DNA of 64,000 nt from Geminicoccus roseus DSM 18922 (GTDB lineage Bacteria; Pseudomonadota; Alphaproteobacteria; Geminicoccales; Geminicoccaceae), in NCBI RefSeq assembly GCF_000427665.1, contig NZ_KE386572.1, forward strand, positions 1,510,096-1,574,095. The letters run 5' to 3'. A program made the position numbers and the translations under genes. Positions 1 through 10,445 of this stretch are shown one piece after another. The notes beneath the pieces are model-generated. The model saw only the letters and a list, made by a program, of their open reading frames with translations. It did no database searches and was not told the DNA's origin. The number at the start of each line of letters is the position of its first letter. The first letter of the stretch is position 1.

Positions 1-120
1 CTGACCGCCGGCGGGCCGGCCGCGATGCCGGCCCGCGCCCGCCATGGACGGGCTTTCCCCGGAGGCGATCCCGTTCCAGGATCGGCGCCAAGCCAACGCC
101 GCCATCGGGGAGCCCGTGCC

Positions 121-1056
121 ATGGCCAGCCATTATATCGAGCGCAAGCACCATCATTTCGGCTGGGACAACAGCCGCCCGCCCCTGCTGACCGTGAAGCC
201 CGGCGACATCGTCGAGTTCGAGACGATCGACGCGTCGGGTGGACAGCTCTCGCCTTCCTCGACCGCCGCCGACGTGGGCAAGCTGGATTTCGGCCGGGTC
301 AACCCGGCCACCGGCCCGGTCTTCGTGGAGGGAGCCGAGCCCGGCGATTCGCTGGTCGTGCATGTCCGGGAGATGAAGCCGTCGGGCTGGGGCTGGACCG
401 CCAACATCCCGGGCTTCGGCCTGCTGGCGCACCGGTTCCAGGAGCCGGCGATCGCGCATTGGCACTATGACCGGGACCTGAAGACCCCGGCGCCGTTCGC
501 GGGTGGCGCCTCGGTGCCGCTCAAGCCGTTCATCGGCGTGATCGGCCAGGCCCTGGCCGAGCCCGGCTCGCACAGCGTGGTCCCGCCGCGCCGGGTCGGC
601 GGCAACATGGACACCGCCGATGTCTGCGTCGGCGCCACCGTGACCTTCCCGGTCGAGGTCGAGGGCTGCCTGTTCTCGCTGGGCGACACCCACGCTGCCC
701 AGGGCGACGGCGAGGTCTGCGGCACCGCGATCGAGAGCGCCATGAACGTCGTGGTCCAGCTGGAACTGGTCAAGGGCCGAGCACCTAGGTTCCCGGTGAT
801 CGACAACCCGACCCCGCGCGGCCGGCACATCGACGGCAAGGGCTACCTGGTCACCACCGGGGTGGGCCCGGACCTGATGCAGAACGCCACCGACGCGCTC
901 GACCAGATGGTCGACCTGATCGCCGAGCGCCTGAAGATCGAGCCGATCCAGGCCTACCTGCTTTGCTCGGCCTGCGCCGACCTGAAGATCACCGAGATCG
1001 TCGACCAGCCGAACTGGATCGTCGGCTGCCACTTCCCGAAGATCGTGCTGCCCTGA
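121..1056 (+). CDS. Acetamidase/formamidase family protein
   Basis: A 311-residue protein of the FmdA/AmdA amidohydrolase family, which hydrolyses short amides such as formamide or acetamide to the acid plus ammonia in the cytoplasm. Family-type stretches are visible: an early 'HHHFGWDNS' segment, the middle 'GGNMDTAD' and 'GDTHAAQGDGEVCG' segments, and a late 'LLCSACADLKI' segment. The length suits the short form of the family. The reading frame extends upstream to position 25, but the ATG at 121 gives the family-like start (MASHYIERKHHH) and is preferred. The gene stands alone before the iron-uptake trio. Family membership is firm; the exact amide is unknown. Confidence 0.85.
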   Translation: MASHYIERKHHHFGWDNSRPPLLTVKPGDIVEFETIDASGGQLSPSSTAADVGKLDFGRVNPATGPVFVEGAEPGDSLVVHVREMKPSGWGWTANIPGFGLLAHRFQEPAIAHWHYDRDLKTPAPFAGGASVPLKPFIGVIGQALAEPGSHSVVPPRRVGGNMDTADVCVGATVTFPVEVEGCLFSLGDTHAAQGDGEVCGTAIESAMNVVVQLELVKGRAPRFPVIDNPTPRGRHIDGKGYLVTTGVGPDLMQNATDALDQMVDLIAERLKIEPIQAYLLCSACADLKITEIVDQPNWIVGCHFPKIVLP

Positions 1057-1103
1057 ACAAAACCCCGCGGCGTGCATCTCCTTTGAATTGGAATTAGTCC
1101 AGA

Positions 1104-1131
1104 AAGACGAAGTGTACGTTTTGGTCGTCTT
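1104..1131. repeat. Inverted repeat between the amidase and TonB receptor genes
   Basis: Two perfect 7-bp arms, AAGACGA (1104-1110) and TCGTCTT (1125-1131), flank a 14-nt centre. It lies 48 bp after the amidase stop and about 80 bp before the receptor start. It could be a weak terminator for the first gene or an operator for the second. It does not resemble a textbook Fur box. Confidence 0.4.
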
Positions 1132-1211
1132 GGTGACTACTTTTCGACTTGGCTGCGTTGACTGCCAGCAATCGTGATCGATACAGCCCCCGCCAGGACC
1201 GCTGGTGGGGG

Positions 1212-3473
1212 ATGACGATGGAACGGAACGACACGAACGGCTGGCTGGCGATGCAGGGGGTGTTCGCCACGGCAGGCTTCGCGGCACTGGCCTTCGGCAC
1301 GCCGGGCGACGCCCTGGCCCAGGAAGCGGACGGCGCGCCCGCCGAGGATACTTCTGGCGCCGTGGCGCTGCCGCCGGTGGTGGTCGAGGCCGACCAGCCG
1401 GCCAATCCCCTGCGCAACGACACCGGCATCGGCCGGCTGCCCGGCACCATCCAGGATACGCCGCAGTCGGTGCAGGTGATCAACGAGGAGACCCTGCGCC
1501 AGCAGGGCGTCAACACCCTCGACCAGGCCCTGCGCAACGTGCCGGGCGTCACCGTGTCGGTCGGCGAGGGCAATGGCGGCCTGAACGGCGACCAGTTCCG
1601 CATCCGCGGCTTCGACGCCAAGGGCGACATCTACCTGGACGGGCTGCGCGACTTCGGCACCTATGTCCGCGACAGCTTCAACTACGAGCAGGTCGAGGTC
1701 TTCAAGGGCCCGTCCTCGGAAAGCTTCGGCTTCGGCTCCACCGGCGGCGTCATCAATTCCCAGAGCAAGACCGCGCATCTGGGCAATTCCTACTCGATCG
1801 ACGGCTCGCTCGGCACCGGCCCGCTCTATCGCGTCGTCGGCGACGTCAACCAGCAGATCAACGACACGACCGCGGTCCGGGTGGTGGGCATGCTCCACGA
1901 CCAGGACGTCGAGGACCGCGACCATGTGAAGTCCGACCGCTGGGGCCTGGCAGGCTCGGTGGCGTTCGGCCTGGGCACCGACCTGAACTGGTCCCTGAAC
2001 TACCTGCACCAGCACGGCGACCGCACGCCGGACTACGGCGTGCCGGCGGTGACGCCGCCCGGCAGCGAGGTCAGCCGCCCGGTCACCGAGTACGGCGTGT
2101 CGCGCGACAGCTTCTATGGAAAGAAGCAGGACGAGGACAAGTCCGACGTCGACATGCTGACGTCCCGCGCGTCCTGGCGGGTCAATGACGGGATCACGCT
2201 GAACAACGACACCCGCATCGCCTACTACACCCGCGAGTTCGCCACGAGCGTGCCCGGCTGCAATGCCGACTGCTCGGAGGAGTTCTTCGCCGGCGGCAAC
2301 CCGGCCATCTCCTATGGCGGCGGCAACCCGTCCTACAACCAGCAGTCCTGGGGCTTCCAGAACGTCACCTCGGGCGTGTTCGACTTCCAGGTCGCCGGCT
2401 TCCGCAACCAGGTGGTCGCAGGCCTCGACATCTTCTACCAGAACGACCGGCGCAACGGTCGCAGCACCGACGGCGACAAGACCACGCCGACCATCCGCAA
2501 CCCGGGCGACTTCTTCGGCGTCGACAGCTACACGCTGCCGGTCAACCCGAACAACACCAAGAAGTCCTACGGTACCGACGTCGGCGTCTTCGTCAGCGAC
2601 CGGCTCTGGCTCACCGAGCAGTTCTCGGTCCTGGGTGGCGTGCGCTGGGACGACTACAGCTCGACCTACAAGGTCTGGAACAATGACGGCTACAGCAAGT
2701 ACGAGGCCGACAACGACTTCTGGAGCCCGAAGGGCAGCCTGATCTGGGAGCCGACCGAGGAGCAGACCTACTACTTCTCCTACGCGACATCCTCGACCGT
2801 GCCGGGCCAGTACGTCGCGCTGGCGCCGAACCCGATCAACGGCAACCAGCCGGACCTCGAGCCCGAGGAGAACGAGAGCTTCGAGCTCGGCGGCAAGATC
2901 AGCGTGCTCGACCAGCGCATCGGCATCAGCGCCTCGATCTTCCAGATCAACAAGGACAACGCGACCTACACCGACGCGGAAACCGGGCTCAGCATGGCGA
3001 CCGGCGAGAAGCAGCGGGTACGCGGCTTCGAGATCGGCGTCGGCGGCTACATCACCGACGCCTGGTCGGCCTCGGCGGCCTATTCCTATCTCGACACCGA
3101 GATCCGTAGCTCGACCGCGACCGACCCGGCCGACTCGACGGTCGGCAACGAGGTGCCGAACGCGCCCAAGAACGCGTTCTCGCTGTGGACGACCTACAAC
3201 GTCCTCTCGCACTTCCAGCAGGTGCCCGGCGCGCTGCTGCTGGGCGGCGGCGTGACCTACCAGGACGAGATCTACACCAACAGCGCCAACACCGCCGAGC
3301 TGCCCGAGAACTTCTCGCTCGATGCGGTGGTGTCCTATGCCTACGACAACTACCGGATCGCGCTCAACGGCTACAACCTGACCGACGAGCTCAACTACAG
3401 CGCCAACCAGAACGCCCGCGCCGTCCCGACCTCGGGCCGCACCTTCCTGCTGACGGTGGGCGCCACCTTCTGA
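1212..3473 (+). CDS. TonB-dependent siderophore receptor (PiuA/Fiu-like)
   Basis: A 753-residue outer-membrane receptor for ferric siderophores, energised by TonB-ExbBD. A signal peptide ends near 'GDALAQEA'. The plug domain follows with 'TIQDTPQSVQVI', 'GVNTLDQALRNVPGVT' and 'VEVFKGPSSESFG'. A 22-strand barrel is expected after that, ending in the typical C-terminal aromatic 'LLTVGATF'. No N-terminal STN signalling domain is seen, so it should not signal through an ECF sigma factor. The frame opens at a TTG at 1149; ATG 1212 (or 1218), just after a GGTGGGGG stretch, places the signal peptide properly. The receptor, a PKHD hydroxylase and a Sel1 protein in this order match the piuA-piuC-PA4516 arrangement of Pseudomonas. 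Confidence 0.9.
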   Translation: MTMERNDTNGWLAMQGVFATAGFAALAFGTPGDALAQEADGAPAEDTSGAVALPPVVVEADQPANPLRNDTGIGRLPGTIQDTPQSVQVINEETLRQQGVNTLDQALRNVPGVTVSVGEGNGGLNGDQFRIRGFDAKGDIYLDGLRDFGTYVRDSFNYEQVEVFKGPSSESFGFGSTGGVINSQSKTAHLGNSYSIDGSLGTGPLYRVVGDVNQQINDTTAVRVVGMLHDQDVEDRDHVKSDRWGLAGSVAFGLGTDLNWSLNYLHQHGDRTPDYGVPAVTPPGSEVSRPVTEYGVSRDSFYGKKQDEDKSDVDMLTSRASWRVNDGITLNNDTRIAYYTREFATSVPGCNADCSEEFFAGGNPAISYGGGNPSYNQQSWGFQNVTSGVFDFQVAGFRNQVVAGLDIFYQNDRRNGRSTDGDKTTPTIRNPGDFFGVDSYTLPVNPNNTKKSYGTDVGVFVSDRLWLTEQFSVLGGVRWDDYSSTYKVWNNDGYSKYEADNDFWSPKGSLIWEPTEEQTYYFSYATSSTVPGQYVALAPNPINGNQPDLEPEENESFELGGKISVLDQRIGISASIFQINKDNATYTDAETGLSMATGEKQRVRGFEIGVGGYITDAWSASAAYSYLDTEIRSSTATDPADSTVGNEVPNAPKNAFSLWTTYNVLSHFQQVPGALLLGGGVTYQDEIYTNSANTAELPENFSLDAVVSYAYDNYRIALNGYNLTDELNYSANQNARAVPTSGRTFLLTVGATF

Positions 3474-3507
3474 TCGAGCCGTCGCGACCTTTGACGTCGA
3501 TCATCTT

Positions 3508-3544
3508 GGAGCGGAAAGCCTTCGCGGGCTTCCGCTCCCTTTTC
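3508..3544 (+). terminator. Stem-loop after the siderophore receptor gene
   Basis: GGAGCGGAA...TTCCGCTCC stem (arms 3508-3520 and 3527-3538, one bulged A) with a 6-nt loop, followed by CTTTT. It lies between the receptor and piuC-like genes. It would terminate or reduce transcription into the downstream gene, a plausible way to keep receptor expression higher. Confidence 0.7.
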
Positions 3545-3567
3545 CATTCCGCGGGGGAAGCCCGATC

Positions 3568-4254
3568 ATGCTGGTTCAGATCAAGGACGTCCTCACCCAG
3601 GACGAAGTCGCCCACGTCCGCAGGGTCCTGGAAGAGGCCGCCTGGATCGACGGCAAGGCCACGGCCGGCGAACAGGCCGCCAAGAGCAAGTTCAACCTGC
3701 AGATCCCGGAGGGCTCGCCGGCCGCCCGTGAATGCGGCGAGATCATCCTGCGAGCACTCGCACGCAGCCCGATCTTCAACTCCGCCGCCATGCCGCTGCG
3801 CGTGCTGCCGCCCATGTTCAACCGCTACGACACCGGCATGAAGTTCGGCGCCCATGTGGACGGCGCCATCCGCGGGATCCCTGGCGCCGGCGGGATGCGG
3901 ATGCGCGCCGACGTGTCCTCCACCCTCTTCCTCACCCCGCCCGAAGACTATAACGGTGGCGAGCTGATCATCCACGACACCTACGGCAGCAAGGCGGTGA
4001 AGCTGCCGGCCGGCAGCATGGTGGTCTACCCGGCCACCAGCCTGCATAGCGTCACCGAGGTCACCCGCGGCAGCCGCTGGTCCTCGTTCTTCTGGACCCA
4101 GTCCATGCTCAAGAACGACGGCGAGCGCGCCCTGCTCTACGATCTGGACATGGCGATCATCGAGACCCGCCGTCGGCTGCCCGACGACAGCCCGGCCGTG
4201 CTCGGCCTCACCAACGTCTATCACAACCTCCTGCGCCGCTGGGCGGAGCTGTGA
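3568..4254 (+). CDS. piuC: PKHD-type Fe(II)/2-oxoglutarate hydroxylase (PiuC/YbiX)
   Basis: A 228-residue dioxygenase of the PiuC/YbiX family (usual length about 225). The metal ligands are visible: His96 and Asp98 in 'GAHVDGAIRG' and His160 in 'ATSLHSVTEV'. Arg170 in 'RGSRWSSFFW' is the likely 2-oxoglutarate ligand. The N-terminal part has the family start 'MLVQIKDVLTQDEV'. It sits 94 bp after a TonB siderophore receptor, the standard neighbour, and its stop overlaps the start of a Sel1 gene. Its natural substrate is not established; a role in siderophore-linked iron uptake is inferred from context. Regulation by iron is likely but no Fur site was recognised. Confidence 0.92.
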   Translation: MLVQIKDVLTQDEVAHVRRVLEEAAWIDGKATAGEQAAKSKFNLQIPEGSPAARECGEIILRALARSPIFNSAAMPLRVLPPMFNRYDTGMKFGAHVDGAIRGIPGAGGMRMRADVSSTLFLTPPEDYNGGELIIHDTYGSKAVKLPAGSMVVYPATSLHSVTEVTRGSRWSSFFWTQSMLKNDGERALLYDLDMAIIETRRRLPDDSPAVLGLTNVYHNLLRRWAEL

Positions 4255-4973
4255 TCCCGGCGGACGAGGTCCGCCGGATCCGCACTGCCGCCACCTTCGG
4301 CTCGACCCGCGCCCAGGTCCTGCTGGGCCAGATCTGCATCGACGGCAACGGCGTGCCGCGCAGCCGGACGGAGGGCCGCCGCTGGTTCGAAAAAGCCGCG
4401 GCGGCCGGCAGCGTCGAAGGCATCAACATGCTGGGCCGCTGCCATGAGTTCGGCTGGGGCGGCCCGGTGGACCCGGTTAAGGCCGCCGAATGCTACCGGC
4501 ATGCGGCGTTGCGCGGCTATGACTGGGCGCAGTTCAACCTGGCCGGTCTCCTCCACGAGGGCCAGGGCGTCCTTCGCGACCGCCGCCAGGCCTGCGCCTG
4601 GTACCTGCGCGCCGCCCGCCAGGGCCATGCCAAGGCCGCCAACATGCTGGGCCATTACCGGGAGGAAGGCTGGCTGCACCGGCCACGGCCCCGTTCCGCC
4701 TTCTTCTGGTATGCCCGCGCTGCCCGGGGCGGCGACTTCCGCGGCCAGTTCAACCTGGCCCGCCTGCTGTTCGCCGCCGGCAGCCGCGAGCCTGCGCTGA
4801 TCTGGCTGGACCGGGCGATCGAGGGCGGCATCCCGGATTTCTGGGCCGACATCGCGCCGGTGCTCTCGGCCCATCCCGACCCGTCGCTGCGCCGCTACGG
4901 CAGGCGTGCCTCGATGCTGGCGGCCGCCGGCGGATCGGCGGGCGCCTCCCAGCCGCCGCCCAGCGCCCGGTAG
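4251..4973 (+). CDS. Sel1/TPR-like repeat protein
   Basis: A 240-residue helical-repeat protein. At least four Sel1-like repeats are visible, each with the A..G...AQ..L/G...G...D...A..W/Y..AA..G pattern: 'AQVLLGQICIDGNGVPRSR', 'AQFNLAGLLHEGQGVLRDR', 'AWYLRAARQGHAKAANMLG' and 'GQFNLARLL'. No signal peptide is seen. The start is a GTG at 4251 that overlaps the piuC stop (GTGA), so the two are translationally coupled. The same partner follows piuC in Pseudomonas. Its last 79 bp overlap the 3' end of the convergent efflux gene. Its role is unknown; a scaffold in iron uptake is a guess. Confidence 0.85.
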   Translation: MIPADEVRRIRTAATFGSTRAQVLLGQICIDGNGVPRSRTEGRRWFEKAAAAGSVEGINMLGRCHEFGWGGPVDPVKAAECYRHAALRGYDWAQFNLAGLLHEGQGVLRDRRQACAWYLRAARQGHAKAANMLGHYREEGWLHRPRPRSAFFWYARAARGGDFRGQFNLARLLFAAGSREPALIWLDRAIEGGIPDFWADIAPVLSAHPDPSLRRYGRRASMLAAAGGSAGASQPPPSAR

Positions 4974-6307
4974 AGGCTGACGCTCGCGGTGTAGCGGGCG
5001 AGGTCGGCCTGGGTCAGGCTGTCGGCCGCGCTGAAGCTCGCCTGCTGGGCCTGCAGCACCGAAAGGAAGTCGGTGGCGCCGCTGCGCCAGCGCAGCTCGG
5101 CGATCCGGTAGGCTTCCCGCGCGGCGACATAGGCGGCCCGGCGCAGCTCGAAGCTGCGCTTCGCGGTGTCCAGCGCGATCAGCGCGTCCTCGACATCCTG
5201 CAGGGCGGTCAGGATCGCCTGGGAATAATTCGCCGCCAGCTCCTGGAAGCGCGCCACCGCCTGGTCTTCGCCCGCTTCCAGGCGGCCGGCGTCGAACACC
5301 GGCGCCGCCACCGCACCCGCCAGCGACCAGACCGCCTGGTCCAGGGACAAAAGGCCGCCCAGGTCGCTGCTCTGGTAGCCCCCCGACGCGGTCAGCGCCA
5401 CGACCGGGAAGCGCGCCGCCCGCGCGGCCTGCGCGTCGTAGCCGGACGCGGCCAGCTCGGCCTCGGCCCGGGCCAGGTCCGGCCGGCGCCGCAGCAGTTT
5501 GGACGGCAGCCCGGCGATCACCGGCGGGAGGTCCAGCCGGTCCAGGGTCGGGGCGCTGACCTGCAGCGTTTCCGGGCGTCGGCCGAGCAGGACCGCCAGC
5601 GCGTTGGCCTGGCGGCGCTCGTCGCCCATGAGACCGGCCATCGCCGCCTCCTGGCTGTTCACCGCCGAGAGCTGCTGCTGCACCTCCAGGTCGGAGGCCT
5701 GCCCGGCTCCCGCCTGCACCCGCACGATCCGCAGGACCCGCTGGGCTGCCTCCAGCGTGTCCTCCGCCAGCGCCAGCCGGTCGCGCAGCGCCAGCAGGGT
5801 GAAATAGGCGTTGGCGGTGTCGGCGGTGAGCGTAAGCGCCAGCGCCTCCTGGTCATAGACGCTGGCCAAAAAGCGCAGATCCCCGGCGGTGGCGCGGTCG
5901 CGCAGTTCGCCGGCCAGGTCCAGCTCGTAGGAGGCCGAGAGCGCGGCGCTGTAGCTGGTGCGGGTCTGGCCGCTGTTGCCGGAGCCGGTGCCGCGGCTGG
6001 CGCCGGCATTGGCGTCGAGGCTGGGGAACAGCGCCGCCCGGGTGATCCTTGTCTGCGCCTCCGCCTGCGCCACCCGCTGGGCCGCGGCCAGCAGGTCGCG
6101 GTTGTTGGTCTCGGCTTCGGCGACCAGCACGTCCAGCTCCGCGCTGCCAAAACCCCGCCACCAGCCGGGATCCGGCCAGCGCGGTGCGGCCTCGGCGGGC
6201 ATGGCGGCGAACCGGTCGCCGGTCGCAGTCGGGGATATCGCCAGCCGGTCGCCGAGATCGCAGGCCGAGACGATCGCCGCGGCGGCGAGCACGAGCAGGA
6301 CACGCAT
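4895..6307 (-). CDS. NodT-type outer-membrane efflux lipoprotein (TolC/OprM family)
   Basis: A 470-residue outer-membrane channel of the RND/ABC efflux outer-membrane factor family (about 460-490 residues). A lipoprotein signal ends in the lipobox 'VSAC'. Two long coiled-coil halves follow, the first with 'AETNNRDLLAAAQRVAQAEA' and the second with 'SKLLRRRPDLARAEAELAA'. It is the last gene of a macA-macB-channel operon, starting 4 bp after macB. The frame has a GTG at 6310, but ATG 6307 is the better start. It should complete a tripartite export complex across the envelope. Its 3' end overlaps the convergent Sel1 gene by 79 bp. Confidence 0.9.
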   Translation of the reverse strand: MRVLLVLAAAAIVSACDLGDRLAISPTATGDRFAAMPAEAAPRWPDPGWWRGFGSAELDVLVAEAETNNRDLLAAAQRVAQAEAQTRITRAALFPSLDANAGASRGTGSGNSGQTRTSYSAALSASYELDLAGELRDRATAGDLRFLASVYDQEALALTLTADTANAYFTLLALRDRLALAEDTLEAAQRVLRIVRVQAGAGQASDLEVQQQLSAVNSQEAAMAGLMGDERRQANALAVLLGRRPETLQVSAPTLDRLDLPPVIAGLPSKLLRRRPDLARAEAELAASGYDAQAARAARFPVVALTASGGYQSSDLGGLLSLDQAVWSLAGAVAAPVFDAGRLEAGEDQAVARFQELAANYSQAILTALQDVEDALIALDTAKRSFELRRAAYVAAREAYRIAELRWRSGATDFLSVLQAQQASFSAADSLTQADLARYTASVSLYRALGGGWEAPADPPAAASIEARLP

Positions 6308-6311
6308 CACG

Positions 6312-8293
<1,982 letters not shown>

Positions 8294-8297
<4 letters not shown>

Positions 8298-9529
8298 AGC
8301 CTGGGCCCGAACGAGGGGCGGCGCTCCGTGCCGCCGGCCGCGGGCTGGCCCTTCAGAGCAACCCGCTCGCCGGGCTTCAGGCCAAAGACCACCTCGGCAT
8401 GGACCCGGTCGCTCACCCCGATCTCGATCCGGCGGGTCTCGATCCCGCCAGCTTCATCCACCACCTGCACGGTCCGCGCGGCCGGGCCCCCGCCCGGCGC
8501 CGGGGAGAGCGCCGTCAGCGGCACCACCGGCACGTCCTTGGCCTCGGCCCGGATGAAGAAAGCCTGGACGCTCATCTGCGGCAGGAGCTGGCCCTCCGGA
8601 TTGGCCACGTCGAACAGCGCGGTATAGAGCGTGACGTTGTTGACCACTTCGGGGGTCGGATAGATCTGCCGCAGGGTCGCCCGCAGATGCTGGTCGGGGC
8701 GGCCCAGCGTGTTGAAGCGCACCGGCATCCCGATCTCCAGCTTGGGCTGGTCCGCCTCGGACACCTGCACCTCGACCGTCATGGTGGCGAGGTCGGCGAT
8801 CCGCAGCAGGATCGGCGCCGACTGGTTGGCGTTGAGGGTCTGGCCCTGCACGGCGGTGACCGAGATCACGGTCCCGGTCATCGGCGCGTCGATCCGGGTG
8901 AACGAGAGGTTGGTGCGGTCGGCGGCAATCGTCGCCTCCTGGCCGGCGATCTGCGCCCGGGTCTGCATGATCTGGGCATCCAGGACCCGCACCTGCGCCT
9001 CGGCGGTGTCGAGCTGGTCGCGGCTGGTGGCGTTGCCGCGGAACATGGTGCGCTGGCGCTCGGCCTGCGCCTCGGCGAGGTCGCGCTGCGCCTCCTGCTG
9101 CGCCAGCACGCCGTTCAGCCGGGCGAGTTCCGCCGTGTCGGTGGACAGCCTGGACTGCAGCACCCGGGAATCCAGCTCGGCCAGGAGCTGGCCCTCGGTC
9201 ACCCGGTCGCCGATCGTGGCGTCCAGCCGGGTGAGCTGCCCGGAGACCTGGGCGCCGACATCGACATAGGAGGCCGGCTCCACCGTGCCGAGCGCGCTGA
9301 CGAGGTCGGCGACGTCGCCGAGTTCCACCTCGACCGTGCGCGGCCCGGTCTGGCCAGACGGCTCCTGGCCCCGCCACCAGACGAAGCTCCCCGTACCCGC
9401 CGCGAGCAGGACGAGCAGCAGCACCGGCACCAGCCAGCCGGTCCGTCGCCCGGGTCGGGTTGCGCGCCTGTCACCGGTCCGGGACGTCCCGGTGACAGAT
9501 GGAGAAAGTTCGCTCATCGCCCTCCGCAT
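8294..9529 (-). CDS. macA: MacA-type periplasmic adaptor (membrane fusion protein)
   Basis: A 411-residue HlyD/RND-family adaptor. One N-terminal membrane anchor ('[14 protein letters not shown]') follows a short basic cytoplasmic tail. Then come a biotinyl-lipoyl half ('[21 protein letters not shown]'-type start), a long alpha-helical hairpin rich in Gln/Glu/Ala (about 120-190), the second lipoyl half ('[15 protein letters not shown]') and beta-barrel domains. It links MacB to the outer-membrane channel encoded downstream. The start could be ATG 9529 or ATG 9517; the latter has GGAGGG very close upstream. It is the first gene of the operon, so the promoter should lie in the 9530-9955 gap. 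Confidence 0.92.
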
Positions 9530-9955
9530 CGGACGGCGACGCGTCCAGGCCAGTCTCGTTTTCGACCAACCGATAGGCCGCGTTCGCTTCTGGATTATGT
9601 GCCGCTCTGTAACGTCAGGTTACAAGGCGCGGATCGCCCGAACCCGTGTTCTCAGCGAGCTTCGGCCGGCGGCAGTCCACCAAGCAAGCGAGGAGCCTGC
9701 CTCCTGATCTGGGAGACATGGAAAGTAAAACTCACATTCTTAGGGTTCGCATTGCGATACCAAACTTAAAATACAAGAAAAATACAAACATGAGTCTCAT
9801 GAATACTGCAAAATTCTCCAATACACTGATGGGTAACATTCAAACTCATGTTGAACTAGCATTTGTTTGATTCGACCTGATATCCGCAATGCTGCATTGC
9901 AGCATACAACATGGAATGATATGGATCTGCCACCTCCCAGGCGGATGAACGCAGC
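9530..9955. other. Intergenic region with an AT-rich core, divergent promoters
   Basis: A 426-bp gap between the macAB operon (leftward) and the phasin gene (rightward). About 9720-9930 is strikingly AT-rich against the surrounding DNA. It contains a perfect CATGAG-T-CTCATG palindrome (9789-9801) and the PhaR-type site at 9889-9905. A 50-codon ORF (9718-9870) lies inside, but its codons are AT-rich and it resembles nothing I know. Promoters for both flanking genes are expected here. Confidence 0.6.
9889..9905. promoter_or_regulatory. PhaR-type operator upstream of the phasin gene
   Basis: Perfect palindrome ATGCTGCA-T-TGCAGCAT, containing CTGC-N3-GCAG. PhaR, the PHB-responsive repressor of alphaproteobacterial phasin genes, is reported to bind sites of this kind. 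It lies 50 bp upstream of a phasin start. Site and position are seen; PhaR control is inferred. Confidence 0.65.
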
Positions 9956-10429
9956 ATGACAGCCATCGATGCCCTCTTTTCGACGGCCGGCCGGAATTCC
10001 AGCCAGACCAGCGAACTCGCTTATGCCTCCACGGAAGTCGTGCTGCACCGCATGCGGCTGGGCGGTATCGCCGCGGTCGACCCGGCCAATGCCGATCACC
10101 GTGAATTCGCCAGGATGCTGCCGGAAAAGGTCCGCGCCTTCCAGGATGCCGGGTCGGTCCTGCTCGGCCACTCGACGCAGATGGGGCAGGAGATGGCCAA
10201 GCTGATGGTGGACGAGGCCAGGCATGCCGCAGCCTCGGCCACGGCGGTCCTGACCAGCGGCAGCCCGGCCGGGATGCTGGCAGCCCAGGCGAGCGCTGCT
10301 ATGTCCTTCGCGGAGCGGCTGGTCGCGCAGGCCGGCGCGCTCTGGCAGATGAGCCTGGATGCCCAGGCAGCGGCGGTGGCGCCGATCCACCGTGCCGCGA
10401 CCGACAATGTCGCGCGCCTGCGCGGCTGA
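9956..10429 (+). CDS. Phasin family protein
   Basis: A 157-residue alanine- and glutamine-rich amphipathic helical protein, matching the phasin family of polyhydroxyalkanoate granule coat proteins. Typical features are the helical core 'EFARMLPEKVRAFQDAG', the 'AAQASAAMSFAERLVAQ' stretch and the C-terminal 'QAAAVAPIHRAATDN' helix. It has no signal peptide and should be cytoplasmic, bound to PHA granule surfaces. The PhaR-type palindrome 50 bp upstream supports the call independently. A methyltransferase gene follows after 16 bp and may be cotranscribed. No phaC synthase is present in the window. Confidence 0.8.
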   Translation: MTAIDALFSTAGRNSSQTSELAYASTEVVLHRMRLGGIAAVDPANADHREFARMLPEKVRAFQDAGSVLLGHSTQMGQEMAKLMVDEARHAAASATAVLTSGSPAGMLAAQASAAMSFAERLVAQAGALWQMSLDAQAAAVAPIHRAATDNVARLRG

Positions 10430-10445
10430 CGGAAGGGGGGCGGGC

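Noticed and set aside
1081..1140. Fur or Irr box before the siderophore receptor
   Set aside because: The TTTGAATTGGAATTAG stretch is only loosely similar to known iron boxes; not enough to call.
1137..3212. Very long open frame antisense to the TonB receptor gene
   Set aside because: Val/Ala/Arg/Gly/His-rich translation typical of the mirror of a GC-rich gene; the receptor on the other strand is certain.
9718..9870. 50-codon AT-rich ORF before the phasin gene
   Set aside because: Codon use is unlike every real gene here, there is no family likeness, and it overlaps the promoter region. Mentioned only as part of the AT-rich island.
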